9,968 nt of DNA, taken from NCBI GenBank assembly GCA_020050895.1, contig JAGVJW010000066.1, positions 1-9,968 of the forward strand, given 5' to 3'. Of the stretch, positions 1-6,714 are shown piece by piece. Position 1 is the first letter of the stretch; each line of letters opens with the position of its first letter. The notes under the pieces were generated by a model. It had not been told where the DNA came from. It saw only the letters and a list, made by a program, of their open reading frames with translations, and did not search any database. The position numbers and the translations under genes were made by a program. Source of the DNA: a bacterium (GTDB taxonomy: Bacteria; Bacteroidota; Ignavibacteria; Kapaibacteriales; Kapaibacteriaceae).

Positions 1-441
1 CACACTCGAGCTACGGATAACTCTTGTGTCGTCGGCTCTTGGTGCAAATTCAATAATCCTCAGCGGAGAAAACTGGCGCACAGCATGTTGCTGTTCCGAA
101 TGCGATTCCGAAAACGGCACATTTTGGTTTAAGTCGACAGGTTCTTGGTAGGGCGCAGTAGCAGTCTCTGCTTCAGACGATGAGATCTGTTCCTCAGGCG
201 GAACAACACGTTTAGTCCAAGATCCAAAGCGTCGGTTGATTTCGCCGTTAATAACTTCGGCGTCGGAATCCTGATGCAGTGCAGCAAAGGCATGCAAGAG
301 CATCACGTAGCCGCCCAAGTATGTTGGATACATGCGCACGCCACTGGCTGCAGTATCGAGAGCAGACTCCAGCCGGCCGCTACTGAGCATGTGTCGGACA
401 TCGACTGCGAACGAAGGGCGTATGAGAACTTCTGCTTGCAT
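1..441 (-). CDS. TPR-like protein, N-terminal part (cut by window edge)
   Basis: A minus-strand frame is open from an ATG at 441 to the left edge: 147 codons with no stop. Residues about 18-72 form two amphipathic helices of tetratricopeptide type, beginning LSSGRLESALDTAASGVRM and followed by a Y-P-T-Y turn and an AFAALHQD helix. From about residue 80 the chain becomes acidic and Q/S/E-rich (PPEEQISSSE), which suggests a disordered linker. It has no signal peptide and no membrane segment. The start lies 20 bp after the BI-1 stop, so it is probably the last or a late gene of the tatC operon. No clear ribosome binding site precedes the ATG; a second in-frame ATG exists at residue 18. TPR-like scaffolding is an inference from the helix pattern. 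The function is unknown and the C-terminus lies outside the window. Confidence 0.7.
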   Translation of the reverse strand, partial: MQAEVLIRPSFAVDVRHMLSSGRLESALDTAASGVRMYPTYLGGYVMLLHAFAALHQDSDAEVINGEINRRFGSWTKRVVPPEEQISSSEAETATAPYQEPVDLNQNVPFSESHSEQQHAVRQFSPLRIIEFAPRADDTRVIRSSSV

Positions 442-461
442 TAGCGCAACCAGTCTATCTG

Positions 462-1163
462 CTATCTGCGATTACCAAGCAGCCGCAGAAGGAATAAGAA
501 TAGGTTGATAAAGTTCAGGTAGAGAGATAATGCTCCAAGAATGGAGCGTTTGGCTGCCATTGCATCACCCGCATACATCACTACGGCTTGCCCCTTGATT
601 TTTTGCATGTCGTATGCAGTTAGACCAGTGAAGATAATTACACCGATAATGCTTATGGCAAAATCCATGACACCTGAGCCAAGGAACATATTCACAACCA
701 TGGCGATGATCAAGCCAAAGACGCCCATAATAAGGAACGATCCCATGCTCGTCAGGTCTCGTTTAGTAGTATATCCGTATACAGCAGCAACGGCATACAT
801 ACCTGCAGCTATACCAAACACCTGGAAAATGCTTCCAAGTTCATAGATGAGGAACAGGATAGAAAATGCGATGCCATTCATCATGGAATAAGCAATAAAC
901 ATCGCTGCTGCCGTTGAGGGTTTGAGAGAATCAATTCGAGCAGCCAGTACCCATACCATCACGAGTGGCGACAGCAACACAACCCAATAAAGCGGAGTAC
1001 TGAAAATTGCTGCTATGATGACTTCGGATCCAGAAACCAGGAAGGCAGTTAAAGCAGTTGTCAGCAAGCCCCCTACCATCCATGCATAAACCCTCTGCAC
1101 ATAGGTTCGAAGGCTATCGGTGTCTACAGCCTGCGCAACAGACTGTTGAAACATGGGATTCAT
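462..1163 (-). CDS. Bax inhibitor-1 (BI-1/YccA) family membrane protein
   Basis: A 233-residue integral membrane protein with about seven hydrophobic segments (roughly residues 28-45, 57-75, 84-107, 113-130, 140-162, 167-184, 209-228). The family fingerprint is clear: GLTAYDMQKIK (180-190) and the closing ALSLYLNFINLFLFLLRLLG (211-230), with a basic end NRR. Length matches bacterial members (about 220-240). Family knowledge: BI-1/TMBIM proteins are pH-sensitive calcium-leak channels (B. subtilis YetJ), and E. coli relatives modulate FtsH or interact with secretion components. YetJ uses a two-aspartate pH sensor; here the first is present (D185) while the matching second position is Asn217. 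It lies 21 bp downstream of the prenyl synthase, and the upstream stretch has only a weak GGA as ribosome binding site. Family assignment is secure; the physiological role is not. Confidence 0.92.
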   Translation of the reverse strand: MNPMFQQSVAQAVDTDSLRTYVQRVYAWMVGGLLTTALTAFLVSGSEVIIAAIFSTPLYWVVLLSPLVMVWVLAARIDSLKPSTAAAMFIAYSMMNGIAFSILFLIYELGSIFQVFGIAAGMYAVAAVYGYTTKRDLTSMGSFLIMGVFGLIIAMVVNMFLGSGVMDFAISIIGVIIFTGLTAYDMQKIKGQAVVMYAGDAMAAKRSILGALSLYLNFINLFLFLLRLLGNRR

Positions 1164-1184
1164 TGTTAGTTCCGTAAAAAAGCT

Positions 1185-2168
1185 TTAAGAAGAACGCGTC
1201 ACAACAAAGTTAGCAAAGTCGATCAGCGACGTTTTATATGCCGAATCCGGCATGTCTATTATAAGACGAATGGCATCACTGACAAGTGCGGCAGCCTTAT
1301 TCTGTGCCGATTCAATCCCTTGGTAACGACTTACAAAACCAAAGATAGTATCAATTTCTTTGCGTCCGGGCTTCTTCCTCTTTACAAGAGAAATAATGGA
1401 CCGTGCCTCTTTTGGAGGGGCATTCTGGCACGCATACAACAGGGGTAGAGTAACCTTTTGGTCTTTCAGGTCGGTTGCAACGGGTTTACCGAGGATTGAA
1501 CTTCTGCTTGTATAATCAAGGACATCATCGCGTATCTGAAACGCGAGTCCAACCAATTCACCGTATTCCTTCATCAAAGCGTGAACGCTGATATCCGATG
1601 TTGCACTCAGTGCGCCAATCTCGCAGCAGGTAGAGATGAGCGACGCAGTCTTATCCGAGATGATTCTGAAGTATGTGTCTTCATCGATTGTGCGCTGACG
1701 GCTCTTTTGAATCTGAAGAAGTTCACCTTCGCTCATGCGCCGCACGGCTTCTGAAGTAACGCGAAGGAATTCAAATTCACTCTTCTTAACCGCTATCAGC
1801 AAGCCCCTTGACAAAAGGTAATCTCCAACGAGTACCGACACCTTGTTTTTCCATACAGCGTTGATAGAAGCCATGCCCCGCCGCTCATCTGCCTGATCAA
1901 CAACATCATCGTGTACCAGTGTTGCCGTGTGCAACAGCTCCACCATCGAAGCTCCCACAAAGGTGCGCTCCGTGATATCGCCGCAGATACCCGCAGATAA
2001 GAACACGAGAGTGGGACGAATTCGCTTGCCGCGCTGGCGCATGATGTATCGCACGATGGTGTCCAGCAACGCGGCTCGAGACTTCATTTGCTCACGCATG
2101 TAGCCTTCGAATCGCTCCAATTCGTCGGCCACAGGACTTGTGATATCAGTCAACACCTTAGCTATCAT
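1185..2168 (-). CDS. Long-chain polyprenyl diphosphate synthase
   Basis: A trans-isoprenyl diphosphate synthase that condenses isopentenyl diphosphate onto an allylic primer, most likely making the side chain of menaquinone. With the ATG at 2168 it has 327 residues, the usual family length. The GKRIRP substrate-binding motif is at 47-52, the first aspartate-rich motif DDVVD at 87-91 (after LVH), and the second DDVLD at 214-218 (after QIR); both bind magnesium-diphosphate. The residue five positions before the first motif is Ala82, small rather than aromatic, which in this family permits long products, so a farnesyl synthase is unlikely. The ATG overlaps the tatC end by 11 nt, with GAGG inside the last tatC codons, implying translational coupling. 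A longer frame up to 2246 exists but its 26 extra residues lie wholly within tatC and are not family-like. Exact chain length (hepta/octa/nona) cannot be read from sequence. Confidence 0.93.
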   Translation of the reverse strand: MIAKVLTDITSPVADELERFEGYMREQMKSRAALLDTIVRYIMRQRGKRIRPTLVFLSAGICGDITERTFVGASMVELLHTATLVHDDVVDQADERRGMASINAVWKNKVSVLVGDYLLSRGLLIAVKKSEFEFLRVTSEAVRRMSEGELLQIQKSRQRTIDEDTYFRIISDKTASLISTCCEIGALSATSDISVHALMKEYGELVGLAFQIRDDVLDYTSRSSILGKPVATDLKDQKVTLPLLYACQNAPPKEARSIISLVKRKKPGRKEIDTIFGFVSRYQGIESAQNKAAALVSDAIRLIIDMPDSAYKTSLIDFANFVVTRSS

Positions 2169-2916
2169 CTTCCTCTGCTCGACGTGCAGTTGTGAATTTT
2201 GCAATAACGACGCTAATCTCGTAGAGAATATACAACGGGACAGCAACCATGAGCTGAGTTATCGGATCGGGAGTTGGTGTTATCAGCGCAGCAAGAATGA
2301 GGATGACAACAATTGCATGACGGCGGTACTTAGCCATGAAATGCGATGTGACCACACCAATCTTTGCTAACACAAAAGTTACCATTGGAAGTTCAAAGAT
2401 GAGTCCCGACGCCAGAAGCATGTTGATGAAGAATGAGAAGTAGTTAGACGTTGAGATATTATCTTCTATATTGGGGTTCGCAACAACGTTGATATAATTC
2501 ATCATGCTCGGAATCAGTACCCAATATCCAAACGCAACGCCAAGCAGAAAACAAAGAGTAGTGATGGCAGTAACCCATCGTGCCCACTTTCGTTCGTGAG
2601 CATAAAGTCCTGGAGCAACAAAGCTCCATACTTGATGCATTACAAAGGGAAATGACAACACGATTCCTGAAAACAGAATTACTTTAAAAAGTAAAAATGC
2701 TTGTCCAAATGGTTCGAGGTTCTGCAGAGTGAGTTTTGCATCAATCGCCGGCTTCAATAATGCTTCGTTCATTATCCATTCGCGGAAGTATCCAGCTACC
2801 GCACATCCTGCTAATATCCACAGTACAGATTTCAATGCACGAGACCGAAGTTCCTCGATGTGGTCGAGAAAATTCATCTCCTTTTCGGGGGGTTCAATCT
2901 CTTCAGTTGAATTCAT
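2158..2916 (-). CDS. tatC: Sec-independent protein translocase TatC
   Basis: The multispanning core of the twin-arginine translocase, which recognises RR signal peptides and exports folded proteins. From the ATG at 2916 it has 252 residues and six membrane segments. Diagnostic positions: HIEELRSR (19-26), with Glu22 matching E. coli Glu15; GLYAHERK (103-110), with Glu108 matching Glu103; FELP (174-177); and ITPTPDPITQ (212-221) before the last helices. The tail is charged (ARRAEEDDS). The start is uncertain: the frame extends to a TTG at 2997, adding 27 polar residues, and an ATG at 2877 is directly abutted by AAGGAG with no spacing. I prefer 2916 because a candidate promoter sits at 3000-3029. 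It is divergent from dnaA and apparently first gene of the leftward operon. tatA is not in the window. Confidence 0.93.
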   Translation of the reverse strand: MNSTEEIEPPEKEMNFLDHIEELRSRALKSVLWILAGCAVAGYFREWIMNEALLKPAIDAKLTLQNLEPFGQAFLLFKVILFSGIVLSFPFVMHQVWSFVAPGLYAHERKWARWVTAITTLCFLLGVAFGYWVLIPSMMNYINVVANPNIEDNISTSNYFSFFINMLLASGLIFELPMVTFVLAKIGVVTSHFMAKYRRHAIVVILILAALITPTPDPITQLMVAVPLYILYEISVVIAKFTTARRAEEDDS

Positions 2917-2999
2917 CAAATTGGTATGTGCGTCTGCAACAGGCGAAAATACGGCAGGCGGTTCCAGGGAAGACCAACTGTTATTGGAGGTGCGCAACG

Positions 3000-3029
3000 C
3001 AATACTATTATTTGCCGTTAGCTCAACAA
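3000..3029 (-). promoter_or_regulatory. Candidate Bacteroidota-type promoter for tatC operon
   Basis: Read on the minus strand, a TTG (3029-3027) is followed by 19 nt and then TAGTATTG (3007-3000). This is five of six fixed positions of the Bacteroidota -7 element TAnnTTTG, with the -33 TTG at plausible spacing. It would start transcription near 2993 and leave a leader of roughly 75 nt before the ATG at 2916. Short motifs like this occur by chance, and promoter rules for the presumed lineage are not established. Confidence 0.25.
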
Positions 3030-3038
3030 TGAGAAATG

Positions 3039-3077
3039 CAAGAGAAAAATGTTCACCTGAACCAACTTTTTCTCTTG
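3039..3077. repeat. Perfect 11-bp inverted repeat with a nested 5-bp inverted repeat
   Basis: CAAGAGAAAAA (3039-3049) is exactly reverse-complementary to TTTTTCTCTTG (3067-3077). The 17-nt interval contains a second palindrome, GTTCA-CC-TGAAC (3051-3062). The element lies in the 272-bp tatC/dnaA divergent region, just upstream of the candidate tatC promoter. On neither strand is it placed downstream of a gene, so it is not an obvious terminator; an operator or a cruciform-forming element is more likely. The inner GTTCAnnTGAAC has the shape of a dimeric regulator site. Confidence 0.6.
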
Positions 3078-3103
3078 GTATGTTACCTCCCTTACATTCA
3101 AAT

Positions 3104-3131
3104 TTGCACCCCCTCTACAGGGGCATAATAT
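3104..3131 (+). promoter_or_regulatory. Candidate dnaA promoter with internal palindrome
   Basis: TTGCAC (3104-3109) and TAATAT (3126-3131) are separated by 16 nt and resemble sigma-70 type -35/-10 boxes, about 58 bp before the dnaA start. The spacer holds the palindrome CCCCT-CTAC-AGGGG (3110-3123), which could serve as an operator. This is motif matching by eye only. Confidence 0.25.
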
Positions 3132-3171
3132 ATTGGGGCTTTAAGGGATTCAATAACCAGCGTTTGGACGC

Positions 3172-3180
3172 GGAGGAGGG
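3172..3180 (+). promoter_or_regulatory. Ribosome binding site fixing the dnaA GTG start
   Basis: GGAGGAGGG lies 8 nt before the GTG at 3189. It is the strongest Shine-Dalgarno-like sequence noticed in the window. Upstream in this frame there is no ATG, GTG or TTG after the in-frame TAA at 3126, and none follows before domain I, so the start is well determined. Confidence 0.75.
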
Positions 3181-3188
3181 CTAGTTGG

Positions 3189-4697
3189 GTGAAAAAAAGT
3201 GAGCCGTTAAACTTATTCTCTACATCATCTTCAACTGCAGAGGCAGACATTACATCGATCGAGCGGCAAGGACGCATAGAGAGAAGCGGCGGATCTTCTG
3301 ATGCCGAGACCCTTTGGGCACGGTGCCTGGAAATCATTCGCGACAACGTGTCGGAGCAAGTTTTTAAGACTTGGTTCGAACAAATACGCCCGCAAGGTTG
3401 GGATGGTGTGCAACTGACAGTTGATCTCCCAAGTCAGTTTTTTTATGAATGGATCGAAGAACACTATTCTTCACTTATTAAAAAAACTGTACAAAAAGTT
3501 CTTGGAGCGAAAGCAAAACTTCAGTACCAGGTTGTTGTTGAAGAAGGTGAATCTGCGCCTGACCAGAGAACGATAAAACTCCCCGCATTCAGGGGCCAAT
3601 CGCAGCAGTCAATGCAGTTCGGCGAACAAGCTATACCTGGCTCACCGACTCATGGAAATACCACTCACTTCCCGTCGTACTTCAATCCGAGATACACCTT
3701 CGAGAATTTTATCCGGGGCGAAAACAATCAGCTTGCAACATCTGCTGCAATGGCAGTTGCCGATAACCCTGGTAAGACCCGATACAATCCTCTTGTTATT
3801 TATGGTCCCACAGGTCTGGGCAAGACGCACCTTGTGCAAGCCATTGGCAACCGCGTCCTTCAGCGCAACAGACATGCAAAGGTGCTCTATACAAACTCTG
3901 AAAAGTTTACAATGGAGTATATCAACGCAATCCAGACAAATAAACTTCCTGAGTTCACAAACTTCTATCGCGGTGTTGATGTTCTAATTGTTGATGATAT
4001 TCAGTTTTTAGGGGGCAAGGAACGTACACAGGACATGTTCTTCCATACGTTCAATGCTTTGCATCAATCGGGCAAGCAGGTTATCCTTACAAGCGATAAA
4101 CAGCCAAAGGACCTTGCCGACGTTGATGAACGGCTCATCTCCAGATTCCAGTGGGGATTGACGGCTGATATTCAACCCCCCGACTTTGAGACGCGTATGG
4201 CTATCCTCCAGCAAAAAGCCATGGAAGAGGGCGTAGACCTCGAAGGTGATATCATGGAATACATTGCCAGGCACATCACTACAAGCGTACGTGAAATAGA
4301 AGGGTGCCTGATTTCTTTGCTGGCAAAGGTGACGCTCGATAACCGCCCGCTTAATCTCGACCTAGCAAAGGAGGTTGTGCGGAGCGTTACAAATGCTCCT
4401 GCTTCTAGGCAGTTGTCAATCGAAGAGATTAAACAGGAAGTGTCGTCGTACTATAATCAAACTGTCGATTCATTGTCGGCAAAAACTCGTAAGCACGAAG
4501 TTGTATTGGCGCGCCAGATGTGCATGTACTTGGCTAAGCAGCTCACGCAGATGTCGCTGAAGAGTATTGGAATGCACTTCGGAGGCAGGGATCATACAAC
4601 GGTGCTGCACTCATGTCAGCAAATCCTGAATTATATCGACACCGATCGTAAGGTCCGTCAGGATGTAGAATTCCTGAAGAAAGCGCTTCGGAGTTAA
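3189..4697 (+). CDS. dnaA: Chromosomal replication initiator protein DnaA
   Basis: An ATP-dependent initiator that binds DnaA boxes and melts the origin. It has 502 residues, somewhat long for the family. Domain I is about 39-115 (ETLWARCLEII through the EQVFKTWF helix), followed by a short Q/S/G-rich domain II (about 120-165). The AAA+ domain III has Walker A GPTGLGKT (206-213), Walker B VLIVDDIQF (265-273), sensor I around 299-306, the arginine-finger box DERLISRFQWGL (313-324), and sensor II REIEGCL (368-374). Domain IV carries the DNA-binding signature GMHFGGRDHTTVLHS (461-475). All key residues are present. It starts with GTG, fixed by a strong ribosome binding site. About 38 Ser/Thr/Glu-rich residues precede domain I, an unusual extension. 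Downstream, the next gene converges after 13 bp, so dnaN does not follow. Confidence 0.98.
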   Translation: MKKSEPLNLFSTSSSTAEADITSIERQGRIERSGGSSDAETLWARCLEIIRDNVSEQVFKTWFEQIRPQGWDGVQLTVDLPSQFFYEWIEEHYSSLIKKTVQKVLGAKAKLQYQVVVEEGESAPDQRTIKLPAFRGQSQQSMQFGEQAIPGSPTHGNTTHFPSYFNPRYTFENFIRGENNQLATSAAMAVADNPGKTRYNPLVIYGPTGLGKTHLVQAIGNRVLQRNRHAKVLYTNSEKFTMEYINAIQTNKLPEFTNFYRGVDVLIVDDIQFLGGKERTQDMFFHTFNALHQSGKQVILTSDKQPKDLADVDERLISRFQWGLTADIQPPDFETRMAILQQKAMEEGVDLEGDIMEYIARHITTSVREIEGCLISLLAKVTLDNRPLNLDLAKEVVRSVTNAPASRQLSIEEIKQEVSSYYNQTVDSLSAKTRKHEVVLARQMCMYLAKQLTQMSLKSIGMHFGGRDHTTVLHSCQQILNYIDTDRKVRQDVEFLKKALRS

Positions 4698-4710
4698 CTA
4701 CTTTCCTTTA

Positions 4711-5802
4711 CTACTGTTCTTTAAAGAACATTGCAGCTAACTGCAATTGTCCGACCGAGACAAATGCAATGTAGGGGCCTCTGGTGTACCCTGAGACATC
4801 CAGTGTTGCATGGCCTGAGGTGGTGTTAACGATTGCGGGTATCGTCAGCCTTCCTACGACGTCGTAAACAACTATATTATCGGCAATTCCCAACTCCGCA
4901 GAGTAGTCCACCTGCACAACGTCTCCCACTGAACTCGCCGATGCCTTCAGCCGTGATTTATCGGTGTTCGTAGAGGTCGATGCAGAGCCGTCTGCGATTC
5001 CAGTGGTTTGCGTCCGGCTCAGTACATACCAGCCTTCTGCATTTATCGTTCCGGACATTATGAAATCAAATAATATTTGATTATAACCATAGTTACCATC
5101 GATATTTATTACAACACCCAGGGTGGAATAAGAAACAGCTCCCGTCATTTTACCATTGGAAAATGTAATAGTGCCGGAAAAGGGTTCATCCATTGTCATC
5201 GTAGCAATATTCTTAATGGGGTCAAATGGACCAGTCCCCGTCATTGTGGTTGGAACTGGAATTCCAAATGCGCCTTCCATTGAAATCGAACCAAAGATGG
5301 TTTGATTTACATAATCCAGTTGGAGATTAGCATTCCCGGGACCCTTAGCATCAAAGGTCTTGTTTGTCCAAATACCGTTCCATTCAGAAGATTCAAAGCT
5401 TGGCATCGTTCCCGATGGATTAGGAAAGGCGATGTCTGCAAAGTCTGTGTTGTGGGCAAAATCGATTGTCACAGAGTCCAACACCGGCGGTATCAAGAGT
5501 CTCCACGCATGATCGGTTGGGGGAGGTTCGTACGTGCCATTCCCGTTAACGTCTACGAAAAAATCAATGTTGTAGGGATTGCCTGCAAGCAGAGCGAGAA
5601 TTGACAACGACAACTCAGGGGAATTGATCATTGTCCTTACTGATGCTGCTTCCCACAGAGGAGATGCGGAGTTGTCGACAATCCGAACATAGAGCCATTT
5701 ACCCACATGCGGATCCAACCCCGTGAAATTCATATCCAGGCGATATTGAGCTGCAAGACTAATGCCTGAAAATGCAATAATTGCAATCAGTACGCATTTC
5801 AT
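4711..5802 (-). CDS. Secreted protein with N-terminal signal peptide and degenerate T9SS-type C-terminus
   Basis: A 363-residue secreted protein. The signal peptide is MKCVLIAIIAFSGISLAA, with likely cleavage around residue 18-19. Residues about 30-85 form a beta-rich segment (GKWLYVRIVD), then comes a DVNGNGTYEPPPTDHAW motif (84-100). Residues 137-265 are beta-rich, aromatic and glycine-rich, probably an extracellular beta-sandwich. The last 75 residues resemble a type IX sorting domain: YDVVGR (313-318) and LDVSGYTRGPYIAFV (334-348). However, the usual Y-P-N-P-like box at the domain start is absent and the end is FFKEQ. The role is unknown. The neighbour at 5857-6714 is clearly paralogous, with shared D-x-N-x-N-G-x-Y and PPPTDHAWR motifs and matching spacing onward. 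AAAGG lies about 9 nt before the start codon. Surface or secreted location is inferred. Confidence 0.85.
   Translation of the reverse strand: MKCVLIAIIAFSGISLAAQYRLDMNFTGLDPHVGKWLYVRIVDNSASPLWEAASVRTMINSPELSLSILALLAGNPYNIDFFVDVNGNGTYEPPPTDHAWRLLIPPVLDSVTIDFAHNTDFADIAFPNPSGTMPSFESSEWNGIWTNKTFDAKGPGNANLQLDYVNQTIFGSISMEGAFGIPVPTTMTGTGPFDPIKNIATMTMDEPFSGTITFSNGKMTGAVSYSTLGVVINIDGNYGYNQILFDFIMSGTINAEGWYVLSRTQTTGIADGSASTSTNTDKSRLKASASSVGDVVQVDYSAELGIADNIVVYDVVGRLTIPAIVNTTSGHATLDVSGYTRGPYIAFVSVGQLQLAAMFFKEQ
4715..4747. terminator. Possible bidirectional terminator: two adjoining palindromes
   Basis: Just beyond the dnaA stop lie a perfect 16-nt palindrome TGTTCTTTAAAGAACA (4715-4730) and a 7-bp hairpin ATTGCAG-CTAA-CTGCAAT (4730-4747). 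Both sit inside the last codons of the convergent T9SS gene. There is no following T-run, so a standard intrinsic terminator is not clear, but no other stem is visible at this convergent junction. Confidence 0.3.
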
Positions 5803-5856
5803 CGTTTTTGCCTTTGAATGGAATCACAAATTAATCGGAAAAATCAATTAGTGCTC

Positions 5857-6714
5857 TCATTTCAAAAGCAATGCGTCCATCCTTCTACCCTTTACTTCAA
5901 ATAGCACTCCATATACTCCGTTAGGAAGCACGTTGATGTCTACAATGGCATTCCCAGGCTGCGATTGAACAATCGGTGGGAAGTACAAATCACCAATGAT
6001 GCCGTTTATTATAATTCTATCGATAGGACCCAAGTCCGGATTCCACAGAATTGAAATGTAGTTGGTGCCCGGCTGTGGATAGATTAGCTTGACGTCTGCT
6101 CGCTCATCATATCCGTTGTTACGACGTTCGGCAGTTACATCCGTTACCTGCTGCTTGGAAAGAACAGACCATCCGTTAGATGTGTATGAACTGGTTACTG
6201 CAAAGGTGTACATAATCTGATCTGAGCCGTAATTGCCATCGTATTGAATGGAAAGATTGTAATCGGGAACGGTTACTGTTCCAGTGAGTTCGCCCCTTAC
6301 AAAAAATAGAGTTCCTTGAAAGGGAAGTGCAATAATCATTTCCGATGAGTCCGTTACGGGATTGTATGCACCGCTGCCGACGATGGAAATCGGTATCTCG
6401 CCGCCAAGTGAACCATTCATGGTTATTGAGCCCGACATCGTCTGAGTGTATGTATCAAAGACAAATGTTGCGGAACTGGCTCCACTCATTGCATAGGTTT
6501 CGTTGTACCATGAACCTGACCATGCAGATTCGTATCGAATAGGAATTACAGGTTGTCTGTTCGGGAAATCAATGTCTACAAAGTTTACATCAAGGGCGAA
6601 ATCGATTGTAACATCACTGATAACGTCAGCAGCGAGGCGGCGCCATGCATGATCGGTGGGTGGAGGATCGTACATGCCATTCTGGTTAAGGTCGACAAAA
6701 AAATCAATAATCGT
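5857..6714 (-). pseudogene. 5'-truncated T9SS cargo gene, paralogue of its downstream neighbour
   Basis: The reading frame runs from directly after the TGA at 6717-6715 to a TGA at 5859. The longest ATG-started piece is 272 residues from 6675. Compared with the adjacent 363-residue paralogue, alignment begins within about three codons of the upstream stop (IDFFVDLNQNGMYD versus IDFFVDVNGNGTYE). The signal peptide and about 77 residues are therefore missing. The rest is well preserved: PPPTDHAWRR, the beta-rich middle with YDGNYGSDQIMYTF, and a canonical type A sorting domain beginning YPQPGTNYISI and ending DALLLK. With no signal peptide the product could not enter the Sec-to-T9SS route, so I call it a remnant. 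Expression from ATG 6675 or by stop-codon readthrough from the DUF1573 gene remains possible. The frame itself shows no internal stops, which suggests a recent event. Confidence 0.7.
6647..6708. repeat. Diverged direct repeat shared by the two T9SS paralogues
   Basis: These 62 bp match 5507-5568, offset exactly 1140 bp, at 53 of 62 positions by hand alignment with no gaps. The segment encodes the D-x-N-x-N-G-x-Y-x-P-P-P-T-D-H-A-W motif. Similarity stops abruptly at about 6709, next to the DUF1573 stop codon at 6715-6717, which marks the truncation point of this copy. Confidence 0.75.

Noticed and set aside
541..846. Plus-strand open frame opposite the BI-1 gene
   Set aside because: Antisense shadow of a well-supported gene; no family features or ribosome binding site.
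2169..2246. N-terminal extension of the prenyl synthase to 2246
   Set aside because: The extra residues lie entirely inside tatC coding sequence and are not family-like; the ATG at 2168 gives the standard length and N-terminus.
2917..2997. TatC start at TTG 2997
   Set aside because: TTG start with no ribosome binding site, 27 non-conserved residues, and overlap with the candidate promoter; kept only as an alternative.
3083..3096. Strong Shine-Dalgarno-like AAGGGAGGT on the minus strand upstream of tatC
   Set aside because: No start codon follows at usable spacing, so no small gene can be supported.
2729..3184. Plus-strand open frame of 151 codons over the tatC 5' region and intergenic region
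   Set aside because: Mostly antisense to tatC, composition unlike a real protein, and it ends within the dnaA leader; no recognisable domain.
2917..3188. Replication origin next to dnaA
   Set aside because: No TTATCCACA-like boxes or clear AT-rich unwinding element found by eye; palindromes alone do not make an origin.
6071..6080. DnaA-box-like TGTGGATAG
   Set aside because: Single site with one mismatch, inside coding sequence of the T9SS remnant; expected by chance.
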